Origin: Membranipora membranacea
Lineage: Eukaryota > Bryozoa > Gymnolaemata > Cheilostomatida > Membraniporidae
Reading direction: 5' to 3'
Assembly (NCBI GenBank): GCA_914767715.1
Contig: OU612065.1
Coordinates: 9,300,001-9,364,000, forward strand
Length of the DNA: 64,000 nt
The stretch's first letter is position 1; each line of letters opens with the position of its first letter. Shown here in pieces: positions 46,955 through 61,900 of the stretch. Under the pieces are notes generated by a model, which had not been told where the DNA came from, searched no databases, and saw only the letters and a program-made list of their open reading frames with translations. Made by a program: the position numbers and the translations under genes.

Positions 46955-49900
46955 CTAAGTATAGAAATTATTGTTATCAAAATAATAATTTATCATAATC
47001 ACTTAATACTTAGGTCAGGAAAGATATACCAGCCCGACTAGTACTACTAAGGGTCACAAGGTTAATGCATGGCACATATCACAAGGCAGTTAAACTGACC
47101 AGATCAAAATAATTTATTTTTCTATCAACAGGTGATCTCTAGACAAATCAGTACAAAGTGCAAAGGTAAAGAGACTAGCCTTTGAGACAGAAGAGTTCGA
47201 GGTTGAAGAATTTGATGATGCTAGCCTTGATTGATTGAATGATTTTGGTTCTGATGTTTTATCGATGTATGAAGTGCAAATATGAGTGGAAATATCTGAT
47301 GTGCGAGTGAAGGGTGCGAATGGTTCCTGTAACATTGAGGGAAAATTTTCAGGTTGGTCATGTTGCGTGATCTCTGACTTTTCCTTCCTAACTTCAACTA
47401 ACTCGGGGTCATAAATCAGCCCAGACTTGGTTTGAGTAGATTTGTGCAGAGTTATGAGATCTCTCAACTCAACGGGGAGAGCGTTCAAACGATTCTTGTC
47501 CAATGCTCTCAACATGTTCTTTATTAGCTCGGCAGAGTCTCGCTGCGATGACCTGTATTTGGAAGAATGAAAATAAAAAAATAAAGTGGTAGATTGTCTG
47601 CTAACTTTTCAAGTTTGATCAGCCGAAGTTTTTTAAAGAATTAAATTCTGGGTAGTTCTCAATGGAATTAACATGTGGATTAACATGCAATTCCTAATCC
47701 CAATTATGACAACTCAGACCGCCTTATTCGGCACTCAACTAGAGTCGATTTAAGATACCATGATTGCTCATGGTCTGAGCCCTGTTTTAAGCAAATCTTG
47801 CATAGCTACTGACCCATATATTGTTGATAGAGGTATGTACTTCCTCCCAGCTACATCTGCATTATATTCAATGCGCCTCAGCATTCTCCAGATTCTTCTG
47901 TCACAACCTGCAGTCACTTTCCGGCCTGCTGCAACCTTTGTAAGTAAATAATAAAGTGATTAACACAAGGGGATAAATCGGTCATACAACCGTTTACTCC
48001 TTAATTTGCTAATTCTGTTAGACGATTCAATTGCAGTGCTATGATACAGCTGGCGTTGCTTTTCTATTAGTATGTTAAAATACTTACCTTTTTACCAAAC
48101 CTTGACTGCAGGGGTCTCCACGTCTTGTCATCACCAAAGTAAGCAGGTTTGTGTGTAACAATCTTCGATATCGCCTGCTTACAGTAACGCAGTGTTACAT
48201 TGAGCAGCTCTAATACTTTATCTTTAGCCGGTACATACTCTTGCATTGATGGCTCGGATTTTATTGCGACGCTGAGGAGAAACAGGTACTCCACAAATAT
48301 CACTCGGGTCGACTTTTTCTTACATGCCTGAGAAAGGTCAAGGAGTTAAACATTATATACTACACTTGCCGTGGTGCCTGACAGTAACACCTTGCCTAAA
48401 GACAGTTTAAGTATGATATTGGTTCTAATATCCTTGCAGAAATCAAGCTCTGTACAACCAATTAATAAAGAATGTTAGTCGGATAAGAATGTTGGCCTCT
48501 GAATGAAGAACTTGGAAAAACATAGTTTTTGTGTGCCTTTGCCTACCTGTGACAGTCTGATCAGATAGCATATCGCTGTTGTTTGAATGTCTGATTTGAA
48601 CTCAAGTTTTCTAGTTATCTCACAGAGTCTTTTGAAGACTGTCGTCTGAAGTGTCGCTGACATGTAATCCTGCCACAACAGTTTGATAAACTTGAGAGCT
48701 GATTTTTTTACAGAGACATCAGCAGATATGCGGAATATCTCAACAAGACAATGTGTAACACTTAACAAGACCTCATCATCTGTACAATAAACAGCAGCGG
48801 CTAGTAACTGATCCATCAAAGCCTTCACGTTGTCTCCGCATTTGTGACTTTCATTCAAATAGGTCAGAAATTCATATGGTGCTGAGTCATGCTCATCGCC
48901 GCTGGTATCACAGCAGAATCTGTCATTGTTATTATTATTATTTGTGTTGAGGTTGTCGTCCGTGTTTTCGTTATTGTCAACCTTGGTTTTGTTGCACACT
49001 CTTGTTCCTGGGATTCTAGTGACCCGATTCAATGCGTCAGAAATCTTGCAGACAGCCTCCATCACAGCTGTTGGTGGCTCCGAAAACGGCTGATCTACAT
49101 CATAATCATCATCTTCATCATTTGAACTTAGAGCGTTTATCTCTATCCACCTACGCTCAATTTCTTCTTCTAATTCTCTAGCAGCTGCTAGTCTCACAGT
49201 CAGGAGATTGTACACCTGACTTGTGGTATCATATGACAACGAAGTATCCTCTTCGAAATACTGACCATCTGTCACTTCAATTGATGGGATGTTATTCCTT
49301 GATTTGTGGAATCGTTGACGACTGCCATAAATCTGCAAATTTTTGGAGGGTATTTTTTCTGGTTTTTCTGCACAAAGACCATCTACATCACTATGATCAC
49401 CATCAAAATCATCTACTCTGTGCGAAAACTCTAATTTGCCTATTCTAGCACTGATGACTGAAGGAGCTTCAATCGCTGATCCCTTTATGACTTGCCTCAC
49501 ATCTTCCATATAATTGGTCATCAAGCAATCGGGGTCGGCATGAACCCCAATCACATTTTCGCGTAAGTTTTTCCATTTATAGAAAGGCTGATGGGGGCCC
49601 GGCCGTCGGAAGGGTGTTGCTATTACAGGCCGCTGATTGCTTATGGTCGTATCAGCGGGTAGGCTTGTAACACCACCATCCGTGCTTGTTTGTGGTGACA
49701 GCTGAGATCTTTCCGCTTCCTGAGGTTTCTTCCTTGGAGTAGAGGCTTCAATAGCTCTGTCTTTGATCATCATCGGTGTTTCCCCAATTAACACTTGCGC
49801 GTATGTATTTTAATGAGGCCAGAGAAGCTCCGCAGAATATCCTCCTACACCATTCCAGCCTTTTCCTATTTCTATCCACATCTGTATATATAACAGTATT

Positions 49901-52900
49901 ACAAAAAGTTGTAAATCTCTGATCACGCAAAAGAGATCCCGCAAATTGGCAAATATAAATTTATGTTAATAAGATTTTTGGCACGCAGTTAACAATATCA
50001 TACTGACTAGGCAATGTTTTGTACAATGTCTTTTCTTAATAAGGTACTGGTCAGTTCATAGTTGGGCCTTATTACCAAAAGTTGAAAACTGAAATATTTG
50101 GTGTACACTAATCTGTTGCGATGACATGTAGAAGTACTCGGTCAAATAGCAGAGAGAAAATTATTATGCCTCAGGTATGTCTTCTGCTGGCCCTTATGGG
50201 TTTGATTTTTTACTACTTATTTGAAATGATAATTTATATCATTTTTTTTGTATTTTTCAAAATTTAAAGCATGAGGGCAGTGCAGCTTTGTTTACTGTCC
50301 TGCTCTTTTTCATAATTGCTATGCCTGAGCAATTTGCCTGATTGATTTGCCGTAGTATGTGAGCTACATTTACCTGCTGTAATTGGGATGCTGGAATGAA
50401 CTCAAACTCTTTCAGCCAATATGATGGCAACACGAGGCCCGCTGCTTTTTGCTCACCGGTAGAGGATAGCCGCTCATCCAGGTAGGAGAAGACATCGGTT
50501 TTTCTGCTCTATAAAGAAATCTAGGTATTCTATCATTGATATTTTGATACACTAATCAGTGTTTATCATCCAGATCCCGTCCTTCCCAAAATTCCCCCTC
50601 AACCAATGTTCTGACACAACGCTATTCATTCACACGATTACACAAGGGTCTTATTTCTTGCTCTGCTTTTCTGGACACAACAACCAGTACAATACTCTCT
50701 TGTAAGTGAATAGGGGGAATGTTCTTTCCTTTATGGTTATAAAATACGAGAAGTGGTCTTTTACTGGCTTAGGGCCTTCTACAAACCAATCGCCCAATTT
50801 ATTTCTTCAGCTTGATGATTACGTGTCAAGAAAGAGAAAGTAAATGCAAGGGGACGGTTTGCAAAAGAGTCATCTATTACAAATTATGCGTGTTCAATAA
50901 ATACCTGGTTAATCAAACATGCCACAGTTTGGCTTATCTGTCGAGACAGATTTAGGTTGCCAAATTTCCGATCCGCGAAGAGTTTCCGCAGCATACCCCA
51001 GTATATGTCTGATTGGTCAGAAAATTTCCATATTGATTCCACAGGGACCTGTGAAGTGAAATGTGAAGTGAGACAGCAGGCAATCAGTCACCGACAAATT
51101 CTTTTCTTTAAATCGGTCTGAGCTATAAATCATCTTACTGAGAAAGCATTTACAGTCTGTTAGAGACCTTAAAAGATGTGAGAGATGGAAGGGGGAGGCT
51201 CTAACCTAATGTATGAATTATCCTTTTTTTACATCTGTAGGTTATTGTTCTAATCCTGTAAGGAAAAATGACCCGAAACAGAAGCGCTGACTTTATTAGT
51301 TAAAAAACATTTTTCTTTCAGGATGATGTAGTTGGAAATTGAGTGTTTTCTGTTGCTAATTCTCCTTATGAAATACTCTTATAGTGTCTTGTAACCCCCT
51401 CCCTTACTCATTAAAGGCCACTTCTATTAGAGGAAGATAAGAGGTTAAAAACGCTAAAAAGTTTTCACGAGGAGAAAACAACAACAGATCACACTCAATT
51501 TCCAGCTTGTATGTATAGTAATCGCGATAATGGAAGCCCATGGTCCCACCCTACCCAAAAAAAGGTTTCCTTACAAATAAAGTCAGCATTAGCATTTCTG
51601 TCACAGGTCATTATTCCTCACAGGATGCTCACTACTAACCAACTAACATAATCGGTCAAGTATGCAAGTTCGCTTTCTTAAATTCCAGAATATTGTTGTT
51701 CTTCATTGAATTCTAATAAAACATTCCGGTGAAGGTGTCAAGGTCATGGCTCAACTTAAAGAGTGAGGAAAATTGCTGGCACTCTTCCTTCGGGTATTGC
51801 TATTTTTGCTGGTTGTGATACCTTCTATTACGATATTGCAAAAATAGACATTGCAGATTTTGTTTTCCCAAAGTGTGATATTATTAATTAATTGTTTAAA
51901 ATTAATAAATAATTCAACATACCTGGTTGCCTGTCTCTAAAGTCGTTGCTGGATCATCATCACCGATACTCACAGTTCCTTCTGTCATTCCAGGTGGTAC
52001 ATATACAGGTTTTAGCTGCAATGGTTTTCTTCGTCCAGTCAATTTCACAGTTTTATGTGGCAATGCCTTCTTTAATGGACTGGAATGTGTTTGAGTACTA
52101 AAGGACTGGCTGGAGGAGGACTGGCTGGAGGGGGAATCGGCGACCTCACTCTCTGGTGTGAGCAACTTTTCATAATCTGCATCCTCTTCTTCAGTTACAT
52201 CCTGGAGAGCAGCACTTGAGATGCTGCGCGCAACGTCCTCTTCTTCTCCATAGTCAATTTCAGTGCCTGGTAAAGGTTTCACCTTGAGCTTTGGTAGTCG
52301 CCCCTTGAGCGCCTTTTTCCACTTATCTGCTGCCTGCTTTGCTTTTTGTTCCTTTGTTTTCTTCAGCTGGTAGACGCTCATTAGTACTTTAGATGTATAA
52401 GCAGACAGCAGACGTTTGCAGCGCCCGTCTTGACTTTGCTCGGACTGGGAGCCATCAAGCGAGGGTAGCGTTCCAGATGGTGGACGACGGTTTGTATAAA
52501 AATCAGACCCCCTCACACTTCTTGAATTCCTTCCAAGTTTACCAGAATTTATACTTCTATAGCTTTCATGTAGTGTCACCAGTTTACAGTCACTCTCCTC
52601 ATCACCATACTCATTCAGTAGGTTAAACTCAGCTGAGCTCTGCGTAACGCAAACAGGTAAAAGAGTAATACCGGATATGAAACAGAAGTTTTAGACTTGA
52701 TGAATTAACGAAGGCTTCAATCCATGTTGATGAGACGAAGCGTTGCAACATCATATAGAGGCTAACCAAGAGCGAAAACCATAAAAGTTCATAACAGCCA
52801 TCTGAATAAATTTAAGTTGAAATTGCAGTCATCGTAAAATCAGTTATATAGATACTTACCACTTCTGCAAGATCACTAGATGAAACTCCGTGATCCATTA

Positions 52901-55900
52901 AGACATAAGCACTACTGCCGCTTGTAAGAAATGATCTAGAGAAGTAAATAATAATACTATAATATAAATATGTTATATTGTTGTACATTTCTCATTTGTA
53001 AAGGGCAATTTTTATCTGTTATCATTTAGATACTGATTCACAATGTCAAAACGTAAAGGTTTTTGTGTATGCTATCTAGCATTGAAAACATAAATGACGT
53101 TAATAAGAGTTCCAGTGTATAAATTGAGTTTCCATATAAACATATAAACAGTAACCTCACCTGGACGCGAAAGGAAGCTTCAGGAAGTCTTGATATGTAG
53201 ATTCTCGATACTGTCCTGTAAGTGATTCAAATGCTGTCGCTCTGTCAAAATTACCGTCCAAATCCATCTTATGTTTCTCCAGTGCTGAGAATTGCCTGGG
53301 CATCCATTCAGACGATGTTTGGTCTACTAGCAATAAAGAGGATGTATTTCATATTATCAACATTATCCATGACAACCAGTTGTTCAAGAAATTTAAACCG
53401 AAACAGACCATATAGTATAAAATTTATACTACAAGGGGATGACAAATGAGAGCAAATAATATAATAACGAGGGTCCTTGTGAACAGGATAACCTAGTGAA
53501 TATCCTAGAGCAGTGTTTGACATAAGCAGAGATCACTATATCACAACTCAACCTCTCGTCACATTGTCTCACTCACCGGAGTTCAGATGTTCCGAGGAGC
53601 GCCGTTTAGGAGTTCCTCTTCGTGAATTTACATCCGAGTGAGTTATGGGCTCCGCAAAGGTCATATGAGGAGACTGCCTTGCCTTACGCCGCTTTCTTCT
53701 TTTCTTCTAGATGACAAGTTGAAGTGACGAGTGAAGGATCAAAATTCATGAATAATGAATACCTTTGCATGTGAGGCGGGGAGGGGGATAGAACTGTATG
53801 GTAAGGGATGAATAAGACCCAGGGTACAGGAATTGGATGCTTGACGATAAAGAAAGAGCATATAAAGAGGGATAGAAATTTTGAGATAATAGAAGGTAAA
53901 TGGTAAAGATGAAATGAAGGTAGGAATGAAGAGTAGATAATAATTCATACCTTTTCCTTCTTGGCAGCAGGCTGTACCACTGGTTTAGGCTGTAAGTAAA
54001 CGTTTAACGCCAGGTTAACCCCTTTAGAATTACAGACAGCAAAGGGCAAAGACGGTTTCACAGTCATACGATAAGGCATGTTGAGTCTATTAGCACACTT
54101 CACATTTATAGAGCATACACCATCTCACAAATAATCATAGCTGAACACTGGAGTCTAACAATGCCTAAAACATGCTGCGCCGTATCTATCAAGTCTTGTT
54201 TGCGTTAAAAAAGCAAATAAAGCTTATTGAAATTGATTTTAATATTTGATAGCTAAAAGCAGCGGCAGCATAATCTTTTAAACACTGTTTGCTCACAAAA
54301 TTTTGAAATCACCAAATGTCAACAAAGTGTTAACTGAACTTGTAGTATTCATATCTAATGACCCATTGTTCCTACATCCTATCATCAGAGCTCACTTAGC
54401 GGCAGCTTCTGGGAAATTAGGTATATCCTTGTTCTCAGGTTAAATAAATGAACTCCCTCTCAATGGTAAATTATAGTGCAAAGTTTGTAAATTGACTATA
54501 TTAAAATGTAAGGAATGCTCAAACAAAACGACAAAACGTTGAGTTCATTGTCTCCTTTAGTAGCTAAGGAGAAGTCACAGGTCATCAACTAAGAGACATC
54601 ACAGGGTGGGTAATGATGATGGTCAGTCTGGTCAGTACCCTTCAGTTGTTTGAAAATGAAAATTTCATCTTTGACTTGTGGTGTTAAGTCTCCCCAACAC
54701 ACTATATGAGACTCCATATACAATCTGTACATAGTGTACATGCAATGCACATATATGTTTTATGTTATTACGGAGACAAGAAAAATTACAAAGTGATAAC
54801 CTTCTCTGCCCTAAATTAACACCATTATTGAACCTGCCAAGAAGACACCTTACAGTTTCGGACAAGTAACAGTGAAAAACCTTCCTCCACACTCAACATA
54901 CAGCCCAGCCCACCTACACAAATATCACAATATCTTTCACCAAGCTGAGGTATAAGACTGTATAACACAAACCTGTTCCTTCTCTTCCATTATCTCAGAC
55001 TGTCTCCTCTGTGTTGGAGGAGGCTCAGCGACCTTCTTAGCTGCTACAGGTGCTCTCTTCCTACCCCCAGCTGCCTTCTTCTTCTTACTTGACAACTGTG
55101 GTATGAAATAGCACAGTGGCTTTCATAGATTCAAATGGCAACAAGTGATAACAGTTCAAAGTAGCAAACACCATGGTTAAAGTTAAAAAGGAATTATTGA
55201 TGCAGTTGTGCGATTCAAAAGCAAACTGAGATAATATTGTTCGCCCAGTGGAAAGTATTAGAAGTCTACAGATTTCTTTAATTGCCACAGCCAGCTTCAA
55301 GTCTTGATAGCGCTTGAAATTATCATCATCAAAATACAGTAAAACGGGTGAAAGAATCGGTGAATTAGGCCATCCAGAGAACTTTCTCAAATAATAGAAG
55401 TCTACTTTAAATAATGAGCCGTTGCAGCCTCTGGGAAGCAGCAATAATAAAAAACATGTTAGATAAGTTGAATACCTCAGAAGCGCCTGCCTGAAGGCTT
55501 TGTCTCAGCGCTATACTCGCTGCCTGCTCTCCAGACGTATCCGCTACTGTAGGCGGAGCAGCGCTCACAGACACTTTCTTTATTTTCTTTCTCTGCATAA
55601 ATGAGGTGGAAATAGAGATGTCCGCATAACAATAAAACACAGTAAAACATTTCCAATGTTTCCACATTTTTACTTTAAGTTTTTGTGACGGATATCAGTC
55701 TATCAGCGCGTACATTATCAAATTGTGATAATTGATAATTGATAATTGATGTATTAGTTATGAATTTAAAAAAAAATTAACATACCGATGTTCCTTCCTT
55801 GAGCAGAGCACCAACATCAACCTGAAATTGTGAATTATAAGCATATCAGATAACTGAAGGACACAACAAATCTGATATTTTTTTTAGATCCAACGCCCCT

Positions 55901-58900
55901 AGAAAATTTTATTGATTTTGTACAATTCAATTTTGGTTTTGTTTATATTGACACAGCTCTAGATCCATGATGGCAACAAAAAACATTTAGATGCTATACA
56001 TTGATTGGCACATAAGCCATCCGAAAAGTACATCATGATGACGAGTGCTGAGAGAGGACAGAGGACACTGTATTTAATGGACTTACCTTCATCTTATCGA
56101 TGCCATATTTGTTGATATATTTATTGGCCTCGGATTGCTTTTGTTTTTCATCTTCTTCATCATCAGGCTCCAGAGTCAGCACTAGCTCATGCGGTGCCTG
56201 TTGCTTTTTCTTCTTATTTTTAGCTACAAGTAGATACACACACGTGGAAATATCCTTACTCTGTCACTTGGGTATTTCATATATATACCAATAATTCAAT
56301 AAAGGTTATGATGGGTAACACGCGCGTTTCTTTTATAACTTTTCCCATGTTTTGGATTATATTAATCAAAGAGATGTCGAAATATCTCGAGTTAACGTTT
56401 AAGTTAATTACGATATTGATGAAGAGAAACCCTACCCTACAAAAGTATTGTGCCATGGCTTGAGGTATATAGCATACAGATTTTGTTATCTTTTGTTTTC
56501 AGTCACCTTTGATATTTTATCAAAGTGAACAACATTGCTGAACAAACTTATAAGATGACTGAAAAAAAAACATTGGCCAGACTAACGAAACTACTATCTA
56601 TCTCTATGTCTATTACATTTTACTTTACTTGTTTATTGTGAGCCCACAATAAACGAGTAAAATCAATCACCTTGTGCAAGACTTAAACTCAGGTGAAAAG
56701 AAACCAGTAGTTCGACCAACCCAAAAGTAGAGAAATAGCCTGAAAATCACACCAACAAACATTATATAATGAAAGAAACGGGAAGGGTAGAGACAGCAGA
56801 TAAGGCGTGACAATTGTTCATTGAACAGACATTAACATAAAACTACATTACCTGCAGGCATATTATTTCTTGCTAGGGTGTTAGCAACTGCTCCTCTCGG
56901 TATTACTTATTTAATTACAAAAAATATATCGATAAAATTTATATCATTTATAATTTTTGAAATACTGAAAATGAGAGTTAAATTAGGGTAAAAAGAGACC
57001 AGTAGCTGGACCAGTCCAAAAGAAGAAAAATAGCCAGAAAAACACACCAACATACAAATATAATGAAAGAAACGGGAAGGGTAGAGACAGCAGACTAGAC
57101 ATACAGATGGTTCATCGGACAGACATTAACATAGAACTACATTACCTTCAGGTATATTAATTCTTGCTACGCTGTTAGCAACTGCTCCACTCAGTATTAC
57201 TTTTTTAATAACAAAAATATTTTGATAACATTTTCATCATCTAATTTTTGAAAAACTGAAAATGAGATTAATTTAGATTAGTAACTAAAAATACAGTCAG
57301 CTAACTTGGGCCTGTTAGAGATATATTCTATATAAGTCTTATTGTGGATACTTCTTATACCATCATGGAGTTGCGCTATACATCAAGGATGCATCCTATG
57401 CAAGTGATGATAGCTGATATATATAAACTGAGAAAATCTTACTTGGTAAGACAGCAGTGGGTCTGGCTCCCGGTTTTACTTTTCCAGATCTAGCAGTACC
57501 ACCACCTTCAGCTAAGTTTTCCTGTGACCCATACTCTGATCCAAACTCATACTGCAAGAAGAACATATCTTCAAAGTATACGTATGCTCAGATAAGGTAA
57601 CATGATCCGTAAAAACAAAACCAATGCATGGAACTACTTTTTATATTTACTCAAAACAGTGTTTATACGATTGATGACATACATGAAGGTTACCAATTGA
57701 ATTGACACACCAAACACAAGGTTATAATATGATCAAGCTATCATATGTATCAGTTATTGATAACACGCTAGATGGAATTTGTTATGTTAATGTCTCAGGG
57801 TAGTTAGCAACAAACTAAGGAGTAAATTATCACCAGTCTGTGTTATGTACAAACGTTATAACAAATATCAGGAGCAAACAACCCCTGAACCCACCATATT
57901 GTCTCGATGTTTGTAGCCACTGCCAGGGCGACTCATCTCAAACTGAAGCAAGCATTAGAAAGCAAAAGCTGTTAATGAAGCTTTGTAGCAGACAGAAAAT
58001 TAAAACATTGCAGTGACTGTGAGCTGAATATGGTTGCTATTAGAATATAAGAACCATATTATTTTTATTGGCAGTCATTTCACAGCAAAGCTACTTTTTC
58101 AACAGAAATAATCTTATCAAACAATAATTTTACAATTTTACACGCTTACGTCAGAGATATCATCTAGATCTGAACGTGAGTCAGCGACAGATCCGAATGA
58201 TGAGACACTGGGCGTCCCTCCTGGTGAATCCCCAAACATGGGGAGATAAAAGTCAGCGTGATCAGGATTAGTCACATCTAACTGATCAAATACTGCCTGC
58301 TTATCCACTACAGTCTCAGGGCTAGCTGTCCGCTCACTCGCTGTAAGATATATAAATATACATATATATATATATACATATTATATATACATGAAGTTAT
58401 ACTCCTGTTAAGAATGAAATATGTTACTCATTTTTATGCATATCACGACTTCCACGACCAGTAAACCAAAAGGACTAAGGTGGGTCACTGGGTGTGTTTG
58501 AGAAGCAACAATATCTTCATTAAAAAGATGATAAAGATATTATGTACCTGCAGACTTGGCTCTCCCACTGTGTGTACTCAGCTGATCCCAGTTGACAGGC
58601 TGAGGTGTAAACACATCCATTCTGGATAGCCTAGGAGTACTGGTAGGTGAGATATAGATCTCAGTTGGGGCGTTAGACATAATCTCACTTTCCTCTTCAA
58701 CCTATCGAAACAGGAATATGTAGAACACTGATATAAAATACCATCAAAGAGCCTCACAAATATCAGGACAAGCGTGTAAATCTGAAAGCAATGATCAATG
58801 ATGCTCCTAGATCAGCAATCTATGATTTGAAACTGCTAGAAAATGGTCAATAAAAATGGATAGGCAGCAGCAGTTTTGACGTTGCGCTAAACACAATGTT

Positions 58901-61900
58901 ATTTGAGAGGGATTTTGTATGGGTTGTATAGCCTTTTATATGTGTGGTACACTGTCTTTTCAGACAGGACTGAAGCCCAATTGAATATCTTAGGAATGGT
59001 GTCAACAGTATGACAACTGTTAGTTGGGTTGGCTATCTTGAGATGATATCTCCATCCAAGTGGTCTGGTCTCGAACAAATTAGTAATACAGTATATCTAG
59101 GCCATGGTGGTGTGATTGTGAGATAATCGCAGATGATTTCAAGTCCCTCTAAGTGTCTCTTCTTGGTCATCCTTTGAAACTAATCTCCTATTAACATTGC
59201 GAGGCGTCCTTACTCAACTTACTATTGACAGAATCGATGGACATGATCAAAAATCTCAACAGAACGTCTATTGCACTTTTGATTTTTTTTTTCAGATCTC
59301 ACGTCACATTTATTATCTTTATCTATTTCCTTCAACGTATTCAACATCAATTCTTGATTTGAGCTTAAATGCTGCGACAGATTAATTACAAGTTAAATTG
59401 GTGAAACATTGAATGAGTGAAAGAGTCATAAAACTCACCAATTCCCTGGTCTGAGGCCTGACTACAATATCTGTGGCCTCTAGGAAATCTTTAGTGATGT
59501 CCAGCTCATATGGTTTCTACAATAATTGAGTATGGAACGGTCAGTTACAACATTAGTGCTGTCACATTTCATACCAAGAAATATAGCTCAAACGGTGAAC
59601 AACAGAGCAAATTTAAAAACCAGCAATTAGAAACAGCACCAAGTAGCTCAAACTTTTATTTATATCATAGCCAGCATGTGATAGAGAAAATTACAGCGGG
59701 ACTTATGGTAGTGGTTGACTGTTGTTGGATAGCTGCTGAATAACACAAATTGTACTCATTAAAATGATTTCCACCCAGAAGTTTCTTCATCTGTATTATT
59801 TTTCTGAGCGCAGAGATCCCACATTGAGCAGCGTAAACACCAGCATTGCCATACTAACATCTAATTAAATTATACTTTGTATCTAGACACCTTTCATTTG
59901 TTTGTGCTGAAATCCTAATTACTCACAAGATAATTTCTAAGATCCAGTGGATCTATATTAGGTATTATCCCCTCATGTGTAGTGGCTGGGTCTTCATAAA
60001 TATCTGACTCTGCAGTGATACTCTCAGCATATGTACCTCGAACTGGACGCTCTGCAAGCTCTGGGCATACTGTAATAACAAATGGTTTTATGTTATATAC
60101 CAGCGATAAAAAAGGAACAAGAATCGGAGCAGCTATGGCTATATCTCCTGGATATATCTCCTTCTCTTAGTGCTGAGATATCCCGATTTGAATATGTCAA
60201 AATTATCATATTAAAAAAAAGTGATAAAAAAAAATGCAGCAAATACATTACACACGCGTTTTTTTCGGTAAAAAAAATCTAGATCACAGAGGTTTTCAAG
60301 ATTTTAGGAATGTTGCACAAAAATACAAATTGTAAGAATAAAACCATATATACATATACTTACAAGTTTTAAAAGCAACGGAGTAGATATTATTGGCAAA
60401 GCTGAATACAATATCAGCCGAAGAATTGAGAAAGGCAGCACAAGTCAGAGTCTTATTCAGTGACACATCTGCGATCACGCACTGATCATCAGCTGTCCAT
60501 ATCTTAATCATCATATCAGAACTAAAATTAAAAAACATACCACAACTAATATAAAGAGTAAGTGATAAATAATTTGATTGCTTGCAAATTCGTTACATTC
60601 ACCATCCCCAACAACAAAAATAACATAATTTAACAATAGCACAGTTGTACACTTTCCTGATTGTTATGATTGTATACCTTGAGGTGAGGTAGAGCTGTTT
60701 CTTTGCACACACGTCTATACTGAGTATTTTCTCTCGGTGCTCTATTCTCTTGTTGACGAGACCACTGTGTCGCAGCTCCTCCATATTCTTTATCTGATTG
60801 GTCCTTCGGTTGAAGTTATCTTCATCTACATCCTCCAACTCATGAAAACTGACCGATCCATCCGAGTATCCGTACAGCAAACTGTCATTCTGTACAATAG
60901 GGAGAAAGTTACAGAACTTTTTGTATAAAAGTCACACCCATAAATACATTCTGGCTTACTGGAGCCTCTAGCAAAATAAATAATCAGTACATAGGCCCCT
61001 GCAGTTAGTGTAAGCCCACTAGGGCACTTGATTACTGGACTTGCACAAATTGCCTGTGAACAGGGAGTTTGGGATCCCAAACTCCCTGCTTTGAATAAGC
61101 GCAGTTCAAGAGTCATAAAAAGTTGTTTTCTCTTTTATCATGTATTGAGTACAGATATAACCAGATCAAAAATGATCACATTATAGTTGAATTTTTACCA
61201 ATTTAGATCTAGTTTGGTTCTTCTTTTCTACTGGTCTTGTTTGACTGAAAGAGAGCAAGTAACTCTATATACGGTAAAAATGGATTGAACTTGATTGATT
61301 ACCAATCTAGTGGAGGCTGTTATATCCTGGAAGATACACAACTCATGTAACAGTTGTAGAGTAGGTAAACTCCATAGCTGTATGATAGCGACTTCATTTC
61401 TATCACACTGAGTTAGTAACTGTTTCTCTGTTTTTTCATGCCTTATGTCTCGTATCTGGAAAAACATAACATACACAAAGATATATGTTTTATGTTACTA
61501 TAATCCAGGACACGCCAAAGGTACAGTATATGTTGAAGCATACAAAAATATATCTCTCTGACATGGACTGGCATTATCAAATTATCTCAGGAAAACTATA
61601 TATGTGTGTAGTAACTTGATACTATGAACAAAACCTCTGTACTGCAGGGGTTGATGTTAGACCAACTTTTAAGATAGATAGGCAGTAAAAGCTTGACTCA
61701 CAGTGTCCTTATTTGCCCTGAAATCCACGTGGAGCAGGCCTCTTACAAACGGATCCATGAATAGCACTCTTCCATCCTGCGTCAACATAAAAAATAGGTA
61801 CAACGGTTCAAAATAAGTTTCAAAACACTTTGCATTCCACAAATAGTCCTAATGTCAAATATGATAGATGGTTTAAACAAATAGAAACATCTGATCTTCG

